Assembly (NCBI GenBank): GCA_964503615.1
Contig: CAZDBA010000008.1
Location: 1 to 53,584 of the forward strand
Source: CAZDBA01 sp964503615
GTDB taxonomy: Bacteria > Planctomycetota > Planctomycetia > Pirellulales > Pirellulaceae
Reading direction: 5' to 3'
DNA length: 53,584 nucleotides
Shown here: one piece after another, positions 8,813 to 17,520 of the stretch
Layout: each line of letters begins with the position of its first letter
Numbering within the stretch: position 1 is the stretch's first letter
Program-made: the position numbers and the translations under genes
The notes under the pieces: model-generated
Told to the model about the DNA's origin: nothing
Seen by the model: the letters and a program-made list of their open reading frames with translations, nothing else
The model's database searches: none

Positions 8813-9859
8813 ATGCACACTGTTAATCGCTTTGAATCCAACTTGCTCAAGATCCTGTATGGGATTCTGGAGAGGGCTCCGGCTGCGCAGACATTACCTC
8901 TGATCTTGCGAGCTTTTTCTGATGGAAAACCGAAATGCCTTTCGCGGACTTGTGTTGATCTTGTTCAAGACGCGTTGCGGAAGGGTTGTGTTTCTTTGCT
9001 GACAAAATGGGGCGGTTGGCAGAACGAATCGTTTTTGCGAAATGGCGCGGAAAGCAAAGGACGTGTCTGGGAGCGAACCTTACCGGAGGATCTGGGCCTG
9101 TCCTTTTCCGCCGCGACGCTGGATCTTTTGATTTGGCTAACGGCAGCCGAGACGGGTGACAGCAATGTGAATTGGGCGCCGCAAGACCGAGGCAATATTA
9201 CTGTCGGCGATCGATTCTTTTTCTTTCTTGTGTTCAAGCTGCTACAAGACAAACTGGTGTTGGATCGGTTAAGTGGTAAGACAACGTTTTCCCAGAACGG
9301 ACTGATCTGCTTGGCGTTCCCTGACCAATTGGCTGGCGCTAAGAAAACGATGCAGCCAGATTTCCAACCGTGGGTCACCGGAACGGGAGGGACAATCATC
9401 GAAATGATGCAGGGTCCATTGGTGGAATTCTGGGCCAAGGCGGAATCGAATAAGCCATACATTAGTAATCGGCAAAAGATGCAGAGACTTGGCGAAGCCC
9501 AAACGACTGTATTGAATGAGTTTGTAAACGCGGCGGTTGAGGCGGGGCGAGTCGATTTGTTTCGGTTTATGTTGGATATGATGAACCAACTGGTTTTGAA
9601 TAAACACGCCGCAGATTGGACACGGGGCCTGAATGTGAAAAACCTTCGTGTGGCAGACCGTACCAAAGTGTATCGAGCCGCGTTGGCTGTTCCACTTGCG
9701 GCACAACACTTGGCGCGTCAGCAGCAGGAAAACGTGAACGTCAGTTTTGTCGACGATAACTATGAGGCTTCGCAGCTTTGGAAAAAGAACTGGGAGGCGT
9801 TCAATGGCGCACAGTCGGTTCTTCAAGCTGAAAGAATCGTTGCGGAAATATCGTTTTAG
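8813..9859 (+). CDS. Unknown, mainly helical protein of the FtsH/MoxR cluster
   Basis: 348 residues, no signal peptide or membrane helix and no motif I can name. Predicted mostly alpha-helical, with a conserved-looking core (KWGGWQNESFLRNG, WERTLPEDLGLSFS, VGDRFFFFLVFKLL) and a basic C-terminal third. It lies 153 bases after the radical-SAM gene and upstream of the coiled-coil and FtsH-like genes on the same strand. By position it is probably one of the accessory subunits of the cluster. Comparative work on FtsH/MoxR/vWA ternary systems describes several such uncharacterised accessory domains; which one this is cannot be settled by eye. Confidence 0.75.
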   Translation: MHTVNRFESNLLKILYGILERAPAAQTLPLILRAFSDGKPKCLSRTCVDLVQDALRKGCVSLLTKWGGWQNESFLRNGAESKGRVWERTLPEDLGLSFSAATLDLLIWLTAAETGDSNVNWAPQDRGNITVGDRFFFFLVFKLLQDKLVLDRLSGKTTFSQNGLICLAFPDQLAGAKKTMQPDFQPWVTGTGGTIIEMMQGPLVEFWAKAESNKPYISNRQKMQRLGEAQTTVLNEFVNAAVEAGRVDLFRFMLDMMNQLVLNKHAADWTRGLNVKNLRVADRTKVYRAALAVPLAAQHLARQQQENVNVSFVDDNYEASQLWKKNWEAFNGAQSVLQAERIVAEISF

Positions 9860-9878
9860 CTACTCAAACTGAGCGTAG

Positions 9879-9895
9879 GGCATGCTGTGCATGCC
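9879..9895. repeat. Short perfect hairpin, first of a pair
   Basis: GGCATGC-TGT-GCATGCC: 7-bp stem and 3-nt loop, 20 bases after the stop of the preceding gene. No U-tract follows. It is paired with a second hairpin of the same geometry 15 bases downstream. Confidence 0.6.
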
Positions 9896-9910
9896 GATCC
9901 TGTTCATTTC

Positions 9911-9927
9911 GTCAGGCACAGCCTGAC
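9911..9927. repeat. Short perfect hairpin, second of a pair
   Basis: GTCAGGC-ACA-GCCTGAC: 7-bp stem and 3-nt loop. The tandem placement with 9879-9895 resembles a REP/BIME-like unit more than a terminator. Confidence 0.6.
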
Positions 9928-10233
9928 CTTCACCAGTTGGTATTTAGAAATTGGAAAGCGTGCTCGCTCTCTAATGCTTAATGCCACCAAACGGTGGCAG
10001 GAAATTGATGAATTACGCGAAACTGTCCAGTTTCGAAGGGGATTCCCGGTTTTTGCTTTGACCAAATCGAAATCCCAAAAGAGCCCGAGTGGCCCGATGT
10101 GAAATTCCCTTTTTTCTTTGAACTTACTGACCGCTTTCGTGTCAAGAGTCAATGAGGATTCTTCAGGCAACAATCGAGCGTCAAAACTTGCTAGAATGAA
10201 AGCAGCAATTTTGACGGAAGAGAGGCAGCGAAC

Positions 10234-10803
10234 ATGAGTCGAGCATATCGCATCAAGGTCAGCGAATCATTGAATAAGGTGATTCGTGCCGAGGACCATG
10301 TGAAAACGGAACTTGAGCTTTTGAACATTCTGCCAAGCGATCAGATGGGAGAGTTGTTGGCGGGAGCGCTTGAGAAGGACGGTTTTGAGCGCGAGGGTGA
10401 CGTTCTTAAAAAGGTCGACGGTGATGTTACGGTTACTGTTGATGTAAAAACGGGCGAGGTCACTGTGCAAGCCAGTGACTGTGAAGAGCTTGAGCTTAAA
10501 GGGCAAGGAGAAGGGCGATACTATGACGACGTACGCGGAGGTAAAAAGCAGGCTGAAAAACAAGCGCGCGACGAGCTGAAAAGGACGCTCGAAGACGACG
10601 CGAACGCCAAGGAAGAGGTTCTGCAACAAAAAATGACAGACCAACTGGAGCGAAAGCTGAGTGACATTCGCCAGCAATTGGACAAAGCGGTCAACAAAGT
10701 TACCGCAGAGGCTCTCAAGCAAAAGGCGGCGCAAATTGGTCAGATCAAAGAGATGACCGAAGACCCCGAAGCCGGATCGCTAACGATTGTGGTGGAAGTT
10801 TAA
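10234..10803 (+). CDS. Coiled-coil protein, DUF1257/Ycf35-like N-terminus (tentative)
   Basis: 189 residues, soluble. The N-terminal 95 residues are alpha/beta (MSRAYRIKVSES, then DVTVTVDVKTGEVTVQAS). Residues 105-178 are a highly charged Lys/Glu/Gln coiled coil, and the protein ends in a strand (GSLTIVVEV). The beginning recalls DUF1257 (Ycf35-like) proteins, but that is a weak resemblance. GAGAGG gives a good ribosome-binding site. It lies 89 bases upstream of the FtsH-like gene, so a physical partnership with the ATPase is plausible but inferred. Confidence 0.75.
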   Translation: MSRAYRIKVSESLNKVIRAEDHVKTELELLNILPSDQMGELLAGALEKDGFEREGDVLKKVDGDVTVTVDVKTGEVTVQASDCEELELKGQGEGRYYDDVRGGKKQAEKQARDELKRTLEDDANAKEEVLQQKMTDQLERKLSDIRQQLDKAVNKVTAEALKQKAAQIGQIKEMTEDPEAGSLTIVVEV

Positions 10804-10892
10804 AACTTTCTCGACTGTTCTGACTGTTCCAACATCGACTTGGTCTGCTTCTCAACCGTACGTTTTCCATCAGTAAGTTTTTACGAGCCTCA

Positions 10893-13007
10893 ATGTCAAT
10901 CATAATTCCCGAAAGCGAACTTCCTCAGCAGCTTAATGCGCAGCAGTCGGTTGAGATCGCCTACCCTGACCTGCTTGCTGACACCGCTTCGAACCTGCTG
11001 CGCGGATTGCCAGTATTGATTGAGTGCGAAAAGGATATGGCTCCTTTCGTTTATCGCAATGCGCGGAATTGGCTTAAGCAACACGATATCCGTTGTCTTT
11101 ATCTCGACGGTCGTCTTCCACCCGAACAGGCTGAGGGATTGAACAGCGGATTGGTCGGGATGATGATCGCACAGCTCCGTGAAGCGGTGCGTGGATCGGT
11201 CGAACGCCGGGTGGTTGTGTTGCCCCATTTGGATTTGTTGGTTACTGGCCAGGGCGGATTGACGGCGGAAGCTCGGGAAGTGATTCCTTTACTGTACGAG
11301 AATCCAGAGCTCGTATGGTTGGGATTCAAAGACCCTTCGTTTCCGCTTCCGCAAGTGATCGAGAATCTGTTTCCGAAAAAGTTCAGCATGTTGGGCATTC
11401 CGCGTCCCAAGCTACAGAAGATGGTGACTCAATCGGAGGCCAGAAAGTTTGGGCGCGATTTCAATCCCTGGGCGTTGTACAAATACGTTTCGGGTATGAA
11501 CGCGGTTCGACTTCGAAAACTGTTGTCGACGCTTGATGGCGAAGACTATCCCACCGAACCTACGCGAGCGTATGAGCAGATTCGCAACGCGACAACGGGC
11601 GGTAGTTTGGAAGTTCCCGCGATCGACCTCGACTCCGAAATTGGAGGCTATACAAAAGTCAAACAGCGTTTGAAGTCAGAGATCCTGGACGTTCTTAAAA
11701 CCAAAGACTCGTACACGAACGCTGATGAGATTCGACGCTTGGAAGGATTGATCCCGCGCGGAATGATCTTTTGGGGGCCGCCGGGTACGGGAAAGACGTT
11801 GTTTGCCAAAGCGATGGCGACTTCGATCGGTGCCGCGATTACGATCGTTTCGGGACCCGAGTTGAAAAGTCGTTGGGTGGGTGAGAGTGAAGAGCGTATT
11901 CGGCAGATCTTTCACAAGGCTCGCCAGTCCGCGCCGTCGATTATCGTCTTTGACGAATTAGATTCTTTCGCATCGGCCCGAGGCACTTACACGGGATCGG
12001 GAGTTGAGCACTCAATGGTTAACCAGTTGTTAACCGAAATGGATGGGTTCCATAGCGAAGAGTTGGTTTTTGTCGTCGGCACTACGAACTTTGCCGAAGC
12101 GATCGACCCCGCGCTATTGCGACCGGGCCGTTTTGAATTCCACTTGCATATCCCCCTGCCCGATCCCGACGATCGTCGTGCGATTCTGAGCATCTACAAC
12201 GAAAAGATGGATTTGCAGATGACCGACGAAGCGATCGAGTTTGCCGTCAAGCGTACTGGAGAATACGTCGAAGGCGCCGCGGCAGGAACACGCTTTAGCG
12301 GCGACCACGTGAACGCGCTGTGTCGCGCGATCGCGCGGATGCGTTTGCGTGAGAAAATCGACGGGTCGACTGGCACCGAATTGATCGACCAAGCTTTGAC
12401 ACAGTGGGTTGAGCTTCCCAAGCTGAGTCCAAAAGAAGAGTTCGCGGTGGCGATTCACGAGGCAGGTCACGCGATCGTTTCAATGTTCTGCGAGCACTCG
12501 CCGCCGATCGATCGTATTTCGATTCGAGGTGATGTGGCAGGAGCACTGGGTTTTGTACGCCACAAAGATCCCGCGCATAAATACATTGTGACGGAAAAAG
12601 AGTTGTTGGATACGATCTGCGTACTGATGGGAGGCCGCGAAGCAGAACAGTTGCTGCTGGACGATCTGTCTATCGGGTCGGTTGGTGATTTGGAACGAGC
12701 AACCGGTATTGGGCGGGCGTTGGTCGAAGAGTTCGGTATGGGCGGTGATGGGGTTGGTGTTTGCCAGTTCCCTACTAGAAGCCATCCTCAAGAAACGCGC
12801 CAGTATTCACCTGCGCAGTTGGAAGCGATTGAAAAAGCGGTTTCCCGAATCCTCGAAGAACAACGTCAGCGTTGTATTCAAATCCTGACCGAAAACCGGG
12901 CTCTGGTCGAAACATTGCGTGATATGTTGATTGAACACAAAGTAATTGACTCGAAATCGTTGTCAGAACTTGGCCCCAAGAAGGCTCCGGACAAAGAGCG
13001 AGTGTGA
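10893..13007 (+). CDS. FtsH-like AAA+ ATPase/M41 metalloprotease without membrane anchor
   Basis: 704 residues. Seen: Walker A GPPGTGKT (295-302, Lys301), Walker B with Asp354-Glu355 in IIVFDELDS, and the second region of homology with ATPase arginines (ALLRPGRFE). The M41 zinc site HEAGH is at 522-526, with the third ligand Asp599 in GDLERAT. These predict an ATP-driven zinc protease. Unlike cellular FtsH there are no N-terminal membrane helices. Residues 1-230 instead form a domain that looks like a degenerate AAA module: no Walker A, a Walker B-like strand VVVLPHLDLL. The gene overlaps the next one by four bases. Family call is secure; the role as the protease of an FtsH/MoxR/vWA ternary system is inference from neighbours. 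Confidence 0.92.
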   Translation: MSIIIPESELPQQLNAQQSVEIAYPDLLADTASNLLRGLPVLIECEKDMAPFVYRNARNWLKQHDIRCLYLDGRLPPEQAEGLNSGLVGMMIAQLREAVRGSVERRVVVLPHLDLLVTGQGGLTAEAREVIPLLYENPELVWLGFKDPSFPLPQVIENLFPKKFSMLGIPRPKLQKMVTQSEARKFGRDFNPWALYKYVSGMNAVRLRKLLSTLDGEDYPTEPTRAYEQIRNATTGGSLEVPAIDLDSEIGGYTKVKQRLKSEILDVLKTKDSYTNADEIRRLEGLIPRGMIFWGPPGTGKTLFAKAMATSIGAAITIVSGPELKSRWVGESEERIRQIFHKARQSAPSIIVFDELDSFASARGTYTGSGVEHSMVNQLLTEMDGFHSEELVFVVGTTNFAEAIDPALLRPGRFEFHLHIPLPDPDDRRAILSIYNEKMDLQMTDEAIEFAVKRTGEYVEGAAAGTRFSGDHVNALCRAIARMRLREKIDGSTGTELIDQALTQWVELPKLSPKEEFAVAIHEAGHAIVSMFCEHSPPIDRISIRGDVAGALGFVRHKDPAHKYIVTEKELLDTICVLMGGREAEQLLLDDLSIGSVGDLERATGIGRALVEEFGMGGDGVGVCQFPTRSHPQETRQYSPAQLEAIEKAVSRILEEQRQRCIQILTENRALVETLRDMLIEHKVIDSKSLSELGPKKAPDKERV

Positions 13008-13342
13008 AAATGAGAATGCAGGTACACGAGTGGAAGACAGGTACCCGGCCTTGTGATTATTCTATTTGTTTTCCAGAAGGCGCTGTTATTAGTGATTTCA
13101 GCGAGGACGAAGATGGGCAGCTCTTCCTGGAACGAATGTCGTTTGATGGTTTTGGGTGTTATCGACTAGGATCCGACTCGGGAGTGACGAAGATCAGTCA
13201 GAAAGATTCAGAGCTCCTCAAGGAAGCAATCGCATGCCAACAACTTGAGACATTGGAAGTTGAAGAAGTACTGTTGCGATACTTTAGAGAGAACGCCGAA
13301 GTGATAGGGCGTGAACCTCTCGATTACCACAAGTTCATCTGA
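13004..13342 (+). CDS. Small acidic protein translationally coupled to the FtsH-like gene
   Basis: 112 residues from the GTG at 13004, whose last bases overlap the TGA of the FtsH-like gene (GTGA). In-frame ATGs at 13010 and 13016 are alternative starts. The product is soluble and acidic, with an alpha/beta look (DYSICFPEGAVISDFSEDED, LFLERMSFDGFGCYRLG) and helices in the second half. I recognise no family. The overlap implies stoichiometric co-translation with the protease, so an adaptor or inhibitor role is possible (inference). Confidence 0.75.
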   Translation: MKMRMQVHEWKTGTRPCDYSICFPEGAVISDFSEDEDGQLFLERMSFDGFGCYRLGSDSGVTKISQKDSELLKEAIACQQLETLEVEEVLLRYFRENAEVIGREPLDYHKFI

Positions 13343-13400
13343 TTAAAAGCTCTCCCAAAAGTATCTAACTGAAAAACAGAAACAATCTTTGAGGCAACTC

Positions 13401-13670
13401 ATGGCTGAAATGACAATTCAACTTAAAACCAACCCTGAAACGGGCAAGAAAGATATCATCGTTTCGCTAACCAGTGATGATGATTCGCTGCCGCACGAGC
13501 ACGAAGAGATGCATCGTGATTTGGTTGATAAACTGATCGAAGGGGGCAGCCTGAAAGCGACCGAGATCGGTACGATTACTGTTGAACGTGAACAGGAAAA
13601 TCGTGAACCCGCGGCACCCGTTTCCCGTCCAGAGCAGGACCAACGCCAAAGTCATTCCGAGGGCTCGTAG
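13401..13670 (+). CDS. Small protein of the cluster, DUF2997-like in appearance
   Basis: 89 residues from ATG 13401, preferred over the TTG at 13389 because GAGG lies seven bases before it. An N-terminal beta hairpin (MTIQLKTNPETGKKDIIVSL) is followed by a helix with His/Glu residues (LPHEHEEMHRDLVDKLI) and a disordered Pro/Gln/Ser tail. The arrangement recalls short DUF2997-type proteins that accompany DUF1257 proteins; this is tentative. It sits 58 bases after the previous small gene and 74 before the 1160-residue gene. Confidence 0.7.
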   Translation: MAEMTIQLKTNPETGKKDIIVSLTSDDDSLPHEHEEMHRDLVDKLIEGGSLKATEIGTITVEREQENREPAAPVSRPEQDQRQSHSEGS

Positions 13671-13744
13671 GCTCGCTCGAATAGTTTAAGTGACTTCCAA
13701 AAAGCGTCAAAGTAATCTCGACCAGCGAGTGAAAACGCCCACAC

Positions 13745-16700
13745 ATGATCTTAGTATTTCCCAACTTTGAAGCGCTGCAGTTGGCGATCGTTTCTGCAAC
13801 CGTGCCCGAAGAGATTTTGCGCCATCCCGCTCGGTCTGGAAATGAGAACGAGCTGATCTACGTTCAATCGGAATGCAAACTCAGCCGACCCGCTGCGGAG
13901 AGTTTGAAACAACTGGGCATTAAATCGATTCGAAAAGCGAAGGTTAAGCTGGCTCGTGAAGTTACTTGCTGGCACCAACTGATTCCGCTTCAGCGAGACG
14001 CCGATTCCGAAGTTATCGCCGAGAGGACTCCTGTTCTGTTCGTCACGCGCAACGAACAGCAATTGGTCGATTTGGCCAGCGAGATGATGCGACTGGGTAA
14101 CGACCGGCAAAGCTTTCGTTACTTGACTGACAAGAAGACTCACTCAACCGCTTTGTTGCGCGTAATCAGTCCACCCTACTACACTTTGCTACGAGCGATC
14201 AACCCGCTGGTCTCGGGCGAGAAGGGTGTGAAAGAATCTTCAACGGTTGCGACTGCTGAACATCCGGTTGCGTTTGTGGAACAGGCAGGTCGTGTATGGG
14301 TTCAGTTTGGTTACAAGCATCCGTTGCAGGATCAGATTCAAGCTCCCGTGGGGCAATCTGTTTTGATCCAGTCCAATGGTGACTGGGAGTTTGTCGACGA
14401 TGTGCCTTATCAAGACATCTATAAAACTCTCGAAACACGGTTGCCAGAAGCACCTAGTGAGTTGGTTGACCAGCCGCTGTCGAAACCGATCGAGATCACG
14501 CTTCGAATGGCGAGCGCTGGAGTTACCGATCCTGCCGAGTTGTGGGTGATTCATGAGGACGCTCTGGGGCAGGTTGAAAGCCTGATTGCCAATGCGGATG
14601 ACAAACTGTTGTCGCGTCTTTCGTTTGCCGTTGCTGAACCGGGTGAACCGAGTGAAGCCGGCGAATCAACTGAATCGGGTGATTCAACACGAGTCATTCT
14701 GCGCGTACGACCATCCAAACAGGCTCCTCCCGTGCTGGTCTTGAAAGCGGTAGCGATGCGTTCCTATCTAAAGCTTCCTAATCTGTTCCTGCCTGTTGGC
14801 AAACGGGTTCATCCGCCACTTCGGCGTGATGCGGTGGCTGAGTTATTAGCCAAAGACAAAAACCAGATTACGTGGCTGTACCCGGACCCGTCCGACGAAA
14901 CGGGGCGTTCGTTTCTAACTGAGCGGATTGACGATTCGGCGTTTCAGCCGCTTTCCAATTGGGTGGAGTACGTGATGGATCGTGAAGCCAAATCGCTGAA
15001 AGCCTGGTCCGACTCGTTTCAATTCGAATTCGAATCGTTTGTGTGTGATGAAGACAAACCCAAGCGGCCCAAGCCCAAGCGAGCTCCAAAGGAATCGAAG
15101 CGTAAGCAGTCCGTTAAAGAAAAAGGCACAAAATATTCGTCCACTAAAACGAAGGATGGGGCAGACGAAACTGAGACAAACGAAACGAACGAGCTGCAAT
15201 TCGAATTGACCCCATCTAAAATGGAGAAAAGCGAGACTCAGTTGCAGTTGCAGCAACTTGAGGCCCAATTCTCTGAGTTGGAGGAGCCGGTTGATGGTCC
15301 CGCACGTCGAGAGGTTTGGGTTCAGATGGCTCCGCTGAACGCCCAATTAAACCGTCGCCACGATTCAACCATCTGTTGGTCCAATGCGATTTGGGAGGAT
15401 TCAAACACTGAAGATTGTCAGCAGTGGCTTGCGTCCGAAGCACTTGTTTCGTCAGTCGCCAACGTTCAACCGAAACAACTTAAAAAGATTATCAGTGATC
15501 AATCGACTCGTCCTGCGGAAGGTACTTTGATCGCTTCCTATTTAGCGGTTGCTGCCCAGCAAGAAAATGCGCCGCCGTTTGTTGTTGCGAATTTGGGAGC
15601 GATTGCAGAATTCCTTCAACGCCAAGAGCAGTACATGCCAATTCGTACAGCGTGGCTTGCCTGGTATTCTCTCTACAAATTGTCAGACGGTGATGTATTG
15701 GGTTTGGCCCGTGCTCGCGACCGAATTCTGGAACGATTGTTTCAAAACGGTTTGACGCCTGAGTTTGACATGCCCAGCTTCTTGCGTGTTAAAGGAGTTA
15801 GCGGCGATGACCGCAACCGCTTGTTCGGCCAGCAGATCAAGGCAATTGGTGAGCGAGTCGAGAACTGGGTTGTTGATCCGGCGGGGGTAGGAAGCACCGC
15901 AACTACGCGAGAGTATGCAAAACTGTATTTCGCTTTCGGGTTAGCTCGATTAGGAGATTCAGCTGCCGCTACCAGTCTGATGGAAAGTGCATGTGACACG
16001 ATCGTTGGCAAACGTGACCCGATCCATAGTTGGTTGGCCGAAGCGTTTGTTGAACGGATCGGTGCTGTGTTGAACTCAGAGCCGCAGCAAGGCAGTTTTT
16101 CGGAAGACCTTATGACGCGGGCGGAATCGATGGAGCGAATGGATCGGTTTAAGATCGACCGACTTCGTCAGCAATCGCGAGTTCTGGAGCCTTTGGAGCG
16201 AGTTGACCCTTTTGTTCGTTGGCATCAACGCTATGCCGACGAACTTGCAAAACGCCTGTCCGAGTTGCCTGAGATCACTGACCGTGAGCAGTTGAAATCA
16301 GAAATTCGTGATCTGCTGAAAGCGCATGAAGGCAAAACGAAGGAGCACAGCCGGGTGCTGACTGCGGCTTTGCAAATCGCGCCGCGAACAGGTGAGGAAT
16401 TTGCGGGCTCGTTGGTTGATTCAGTGCTCAAGACGGTCCAGCAGTCAAAAGACGCTTTGGAGAAAGCGCTTTTGATGCAAAAAGCGATGTTCGTCTCGGC
16501 CCACTACGGTCGAATCGATGCGGTAGCGTCGTTGGTTGCTGAGTTTGAAAATTCTCTGCCAAAAATCGTCGAGGAATATTTGCAGATTCAGGTATTGCAT
16601 AACCCTACCAGCAAAGAAACGGTCGACACGATCGAATTGTTGTTTACCGAGTCGTTTCAAGGGCTGCGAAAACTGGGGATGCGGGATGAGATTGGTCGCA

Positions 16701-17227
16701 TCTATTCAAAAGTGGCTGATTTGGTAAAGACTAAAAATCCAAAGGGCGCCAAGAAGCGAGTCGCACGGAATTCGAAAGTTGAAATCGATGCGACGCGTCC
16801 ATGGCGTTTGTTGCTGTGCGTCGCAGGAGGCTGGTACTACTTTGGCCAAAACGAAGACGCCAACAAAATTGCAGATTCGGTGCGTAATATTCTGTTCGAA
16901 TCGAAATTGGAGCGTGTCGAGCAAAAGAATTTGATGTGTGCGTATATCAAGGCGGTCGCCATGGCTCAGCCGGAGCACGCACAACAGCGAATTTCCGAGC
17001 TGTTCCAGTTAGACGCTGATGGCAAGCCAGCTGTTGCGAACATAAAAGACAATATGACAACTTCATCACACTATTCCATTTCACAATTGGCAGTTGTTGA
17101 AACAACCGTGTTGGCTTTGGTCAGTGATGAACTTTCGTTGGATTCAGAAAGCAAGCGTTGGTTGGACGAAGACGAATTTCTGGTTCGCAGCCGGATTCAC
17201 CGTGACGTAAAAATGGCAACCCAATAA
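13745..17227 (+). CDS. Large multidomain protein of the FtsH/MoxR cluster, function unknown
   Basis: 1160 residues without signal peptide or membrane helix. Three parts are visible. Residues 1 to about 430 are beta-rich (VAFVEQAGRVWVQFGY, ILRVRPSKQAPPVLVLKAVAMRS). Residues about 435-500 are a Lys/Pro then Thr/Glu/Asn-rich charged linker (KPKRPKPKRAPKESKRK). Residues about 520-1160 are almost entirely helical, with an alpha-solenoid feel (AKLYFAFGLARLGDSAAATSLMESA). The stop lies 45 bases before a 100-N scaffold gap; the start of the flanking 55-bp duplication (17218) includes its last codons. It occupies the position of the scaffold or substrate-recognition subunit next to MoxR and vWA in ternary systems (inference). 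Confidence 0.85.
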   Translation: MILVFPNFEALQLAIVSATVPEEILRHPARSGNENELIYVQSECKLSRPAAESLKQLGIKSIRKAKVKLAREVTCWHQLIPLQRDADSEVIAERTPVLFVTRNEQQLVDLASEMMRLGNDRQSFRYLTDKKTHSTALLRVISPPYYTLLRAINPLVSGEKGVKESSTVATAEHPVAFVEQAGRVWVQFGYKHPLQDQIQAPVGQSVLIQSNGDWEFVDDVPYQDIYKTLETRLPEAPSELVDQPLSKPIEITLRMASAGVTDPAELWVIHEDALGQVESLIANADDKLLSRLSFAVAEPGEPSEAGESTESGDSTRVILRVRPSKQAPPVLVLKAVAMRSYLKLPNLFLPVGKRVHPPLRRDAVAELLAKDKNQITWLYPDPSDETGRSFLTERIDDSAFQPLSNWVEYVMDREAKSLKAWSDSFQFEFESFVCDEDKPKRPKPKRAPKESKRKQSVKEKGTKYSSTKTKDGADETETNETNELQFELTPSKMEKSETQLQLQQLEAQFSELEEPVDGPARREVWVQMAPLNAQLNRRHDSTICWSNAIWEDSNTEDCQQWLASEALVSSVANVQPKQLKKIISDQSTRPAEGTLIASYLAVAAQQENAPPFVVANLGAIAEFLQRQEQYMPIRTAWLAWYSLYKLSDGDVLGLARARDRILERLFQNGLTPEFDMPSFLRVKGVSGDDRNRLFGQQIKAIGERVENWVVDPAGVGSTATTREYAKLYFAFGLARLGDSAAATSLMESACDTIVGKRDPIHSWLAEAFVERIGAVLNSEPQQGSFSEDLMTRAESMERMDRFKIDRLRQQSRVLEPLERVDPFVRWHQRYADELAKRLSELPEITDREQLKSEIRDLLKAHEGKTKEHSRVLTAALQIAPRTGEEFAGSLVDSVLKTVQQSKDALEKALLMQKAMFVSAHYGRIDAVASLVAEFENSLPKIVEEYLQIQVLHNPTSKETVDTIELLFTESFQGLRKLGMRDEIGRIYSKVADLVKTKNPKGAKKRVARNSKVEIDATRPWRLLLCVAGGWYYFGQNEDANKIADSVRNILFESKLERVEQKNLMCAYIKAVAMAQPEHAQQRISELFQLDADGKPAVANIKDNMTTSSHYSISQLAVVETTVLALVSDELSLDSESKRWLDEDEFLVRSRIHRDVKMATQ

Positions 17228-17427
17228 AAAACAGTAGAGGACGTTTCAAAACCAAAATTCGTTGAGGGCTCGNNNNNNNNNNNNNNNNNNNNNNNNNNNN
17301 NNNNNNNNNNNNNNNNNNNNNNNNNNNNNNNNNNNNNNNNNNNNNNNNNNNNNNNNNNNNNNNNNNNNNNNNAACCCAATAAAAAACAGTAGAGGACGTT
17401 TCAAAACCAAAATTCGTTGAGGGCTCG
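17218..17427. other. Scaffold gap: 100 N flanked by an exact 55-bp duplication
   Basis: Bases 17218-17272 and 17373-17427 are identical over 55 positions and abut the N-run 17273-17372 exactly. This is what an assembler produces when two contigs overlapping by one k-mer are joined with a fixed-size gap. The true spacer between the 1160-residue gene and MoxR is then probably about 155 bases shorter than shown. No gene is interrupted. Confidence 0.85.
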
Positions 17428-17520
17428 TAGTGGGATTCACCAGAATTCCTTTTATCCCTGAGACGCTTTTTGATTCGCGAAATGTTCGCAGGCAAGAAAT
17501 AGAAGGACGACAGATAGACT

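Larger units (their letters stand above)
9860..10233. other. 374-bp spacer inside the cluster, with two hairpins
   Basis: No convincing gene. A 71-codon plus-strand frame (9887-10102) runs through the two palindromes and has no recognisable content. The spacer separates the radical-SAM and helical genes from the coiled-coil/FtsH genes, so it may hold a second promoter for the downstream block. GAGAGG just before 10234 is the ribosome-binding site of the next gene. Confidence 0.5.

Noticed and set aside
9887..10102. 71-codon plus-strand frame in the spacer inside the cluster
   Set aside because: It runs across the two palindromes and has no family or ribosome-binding site.
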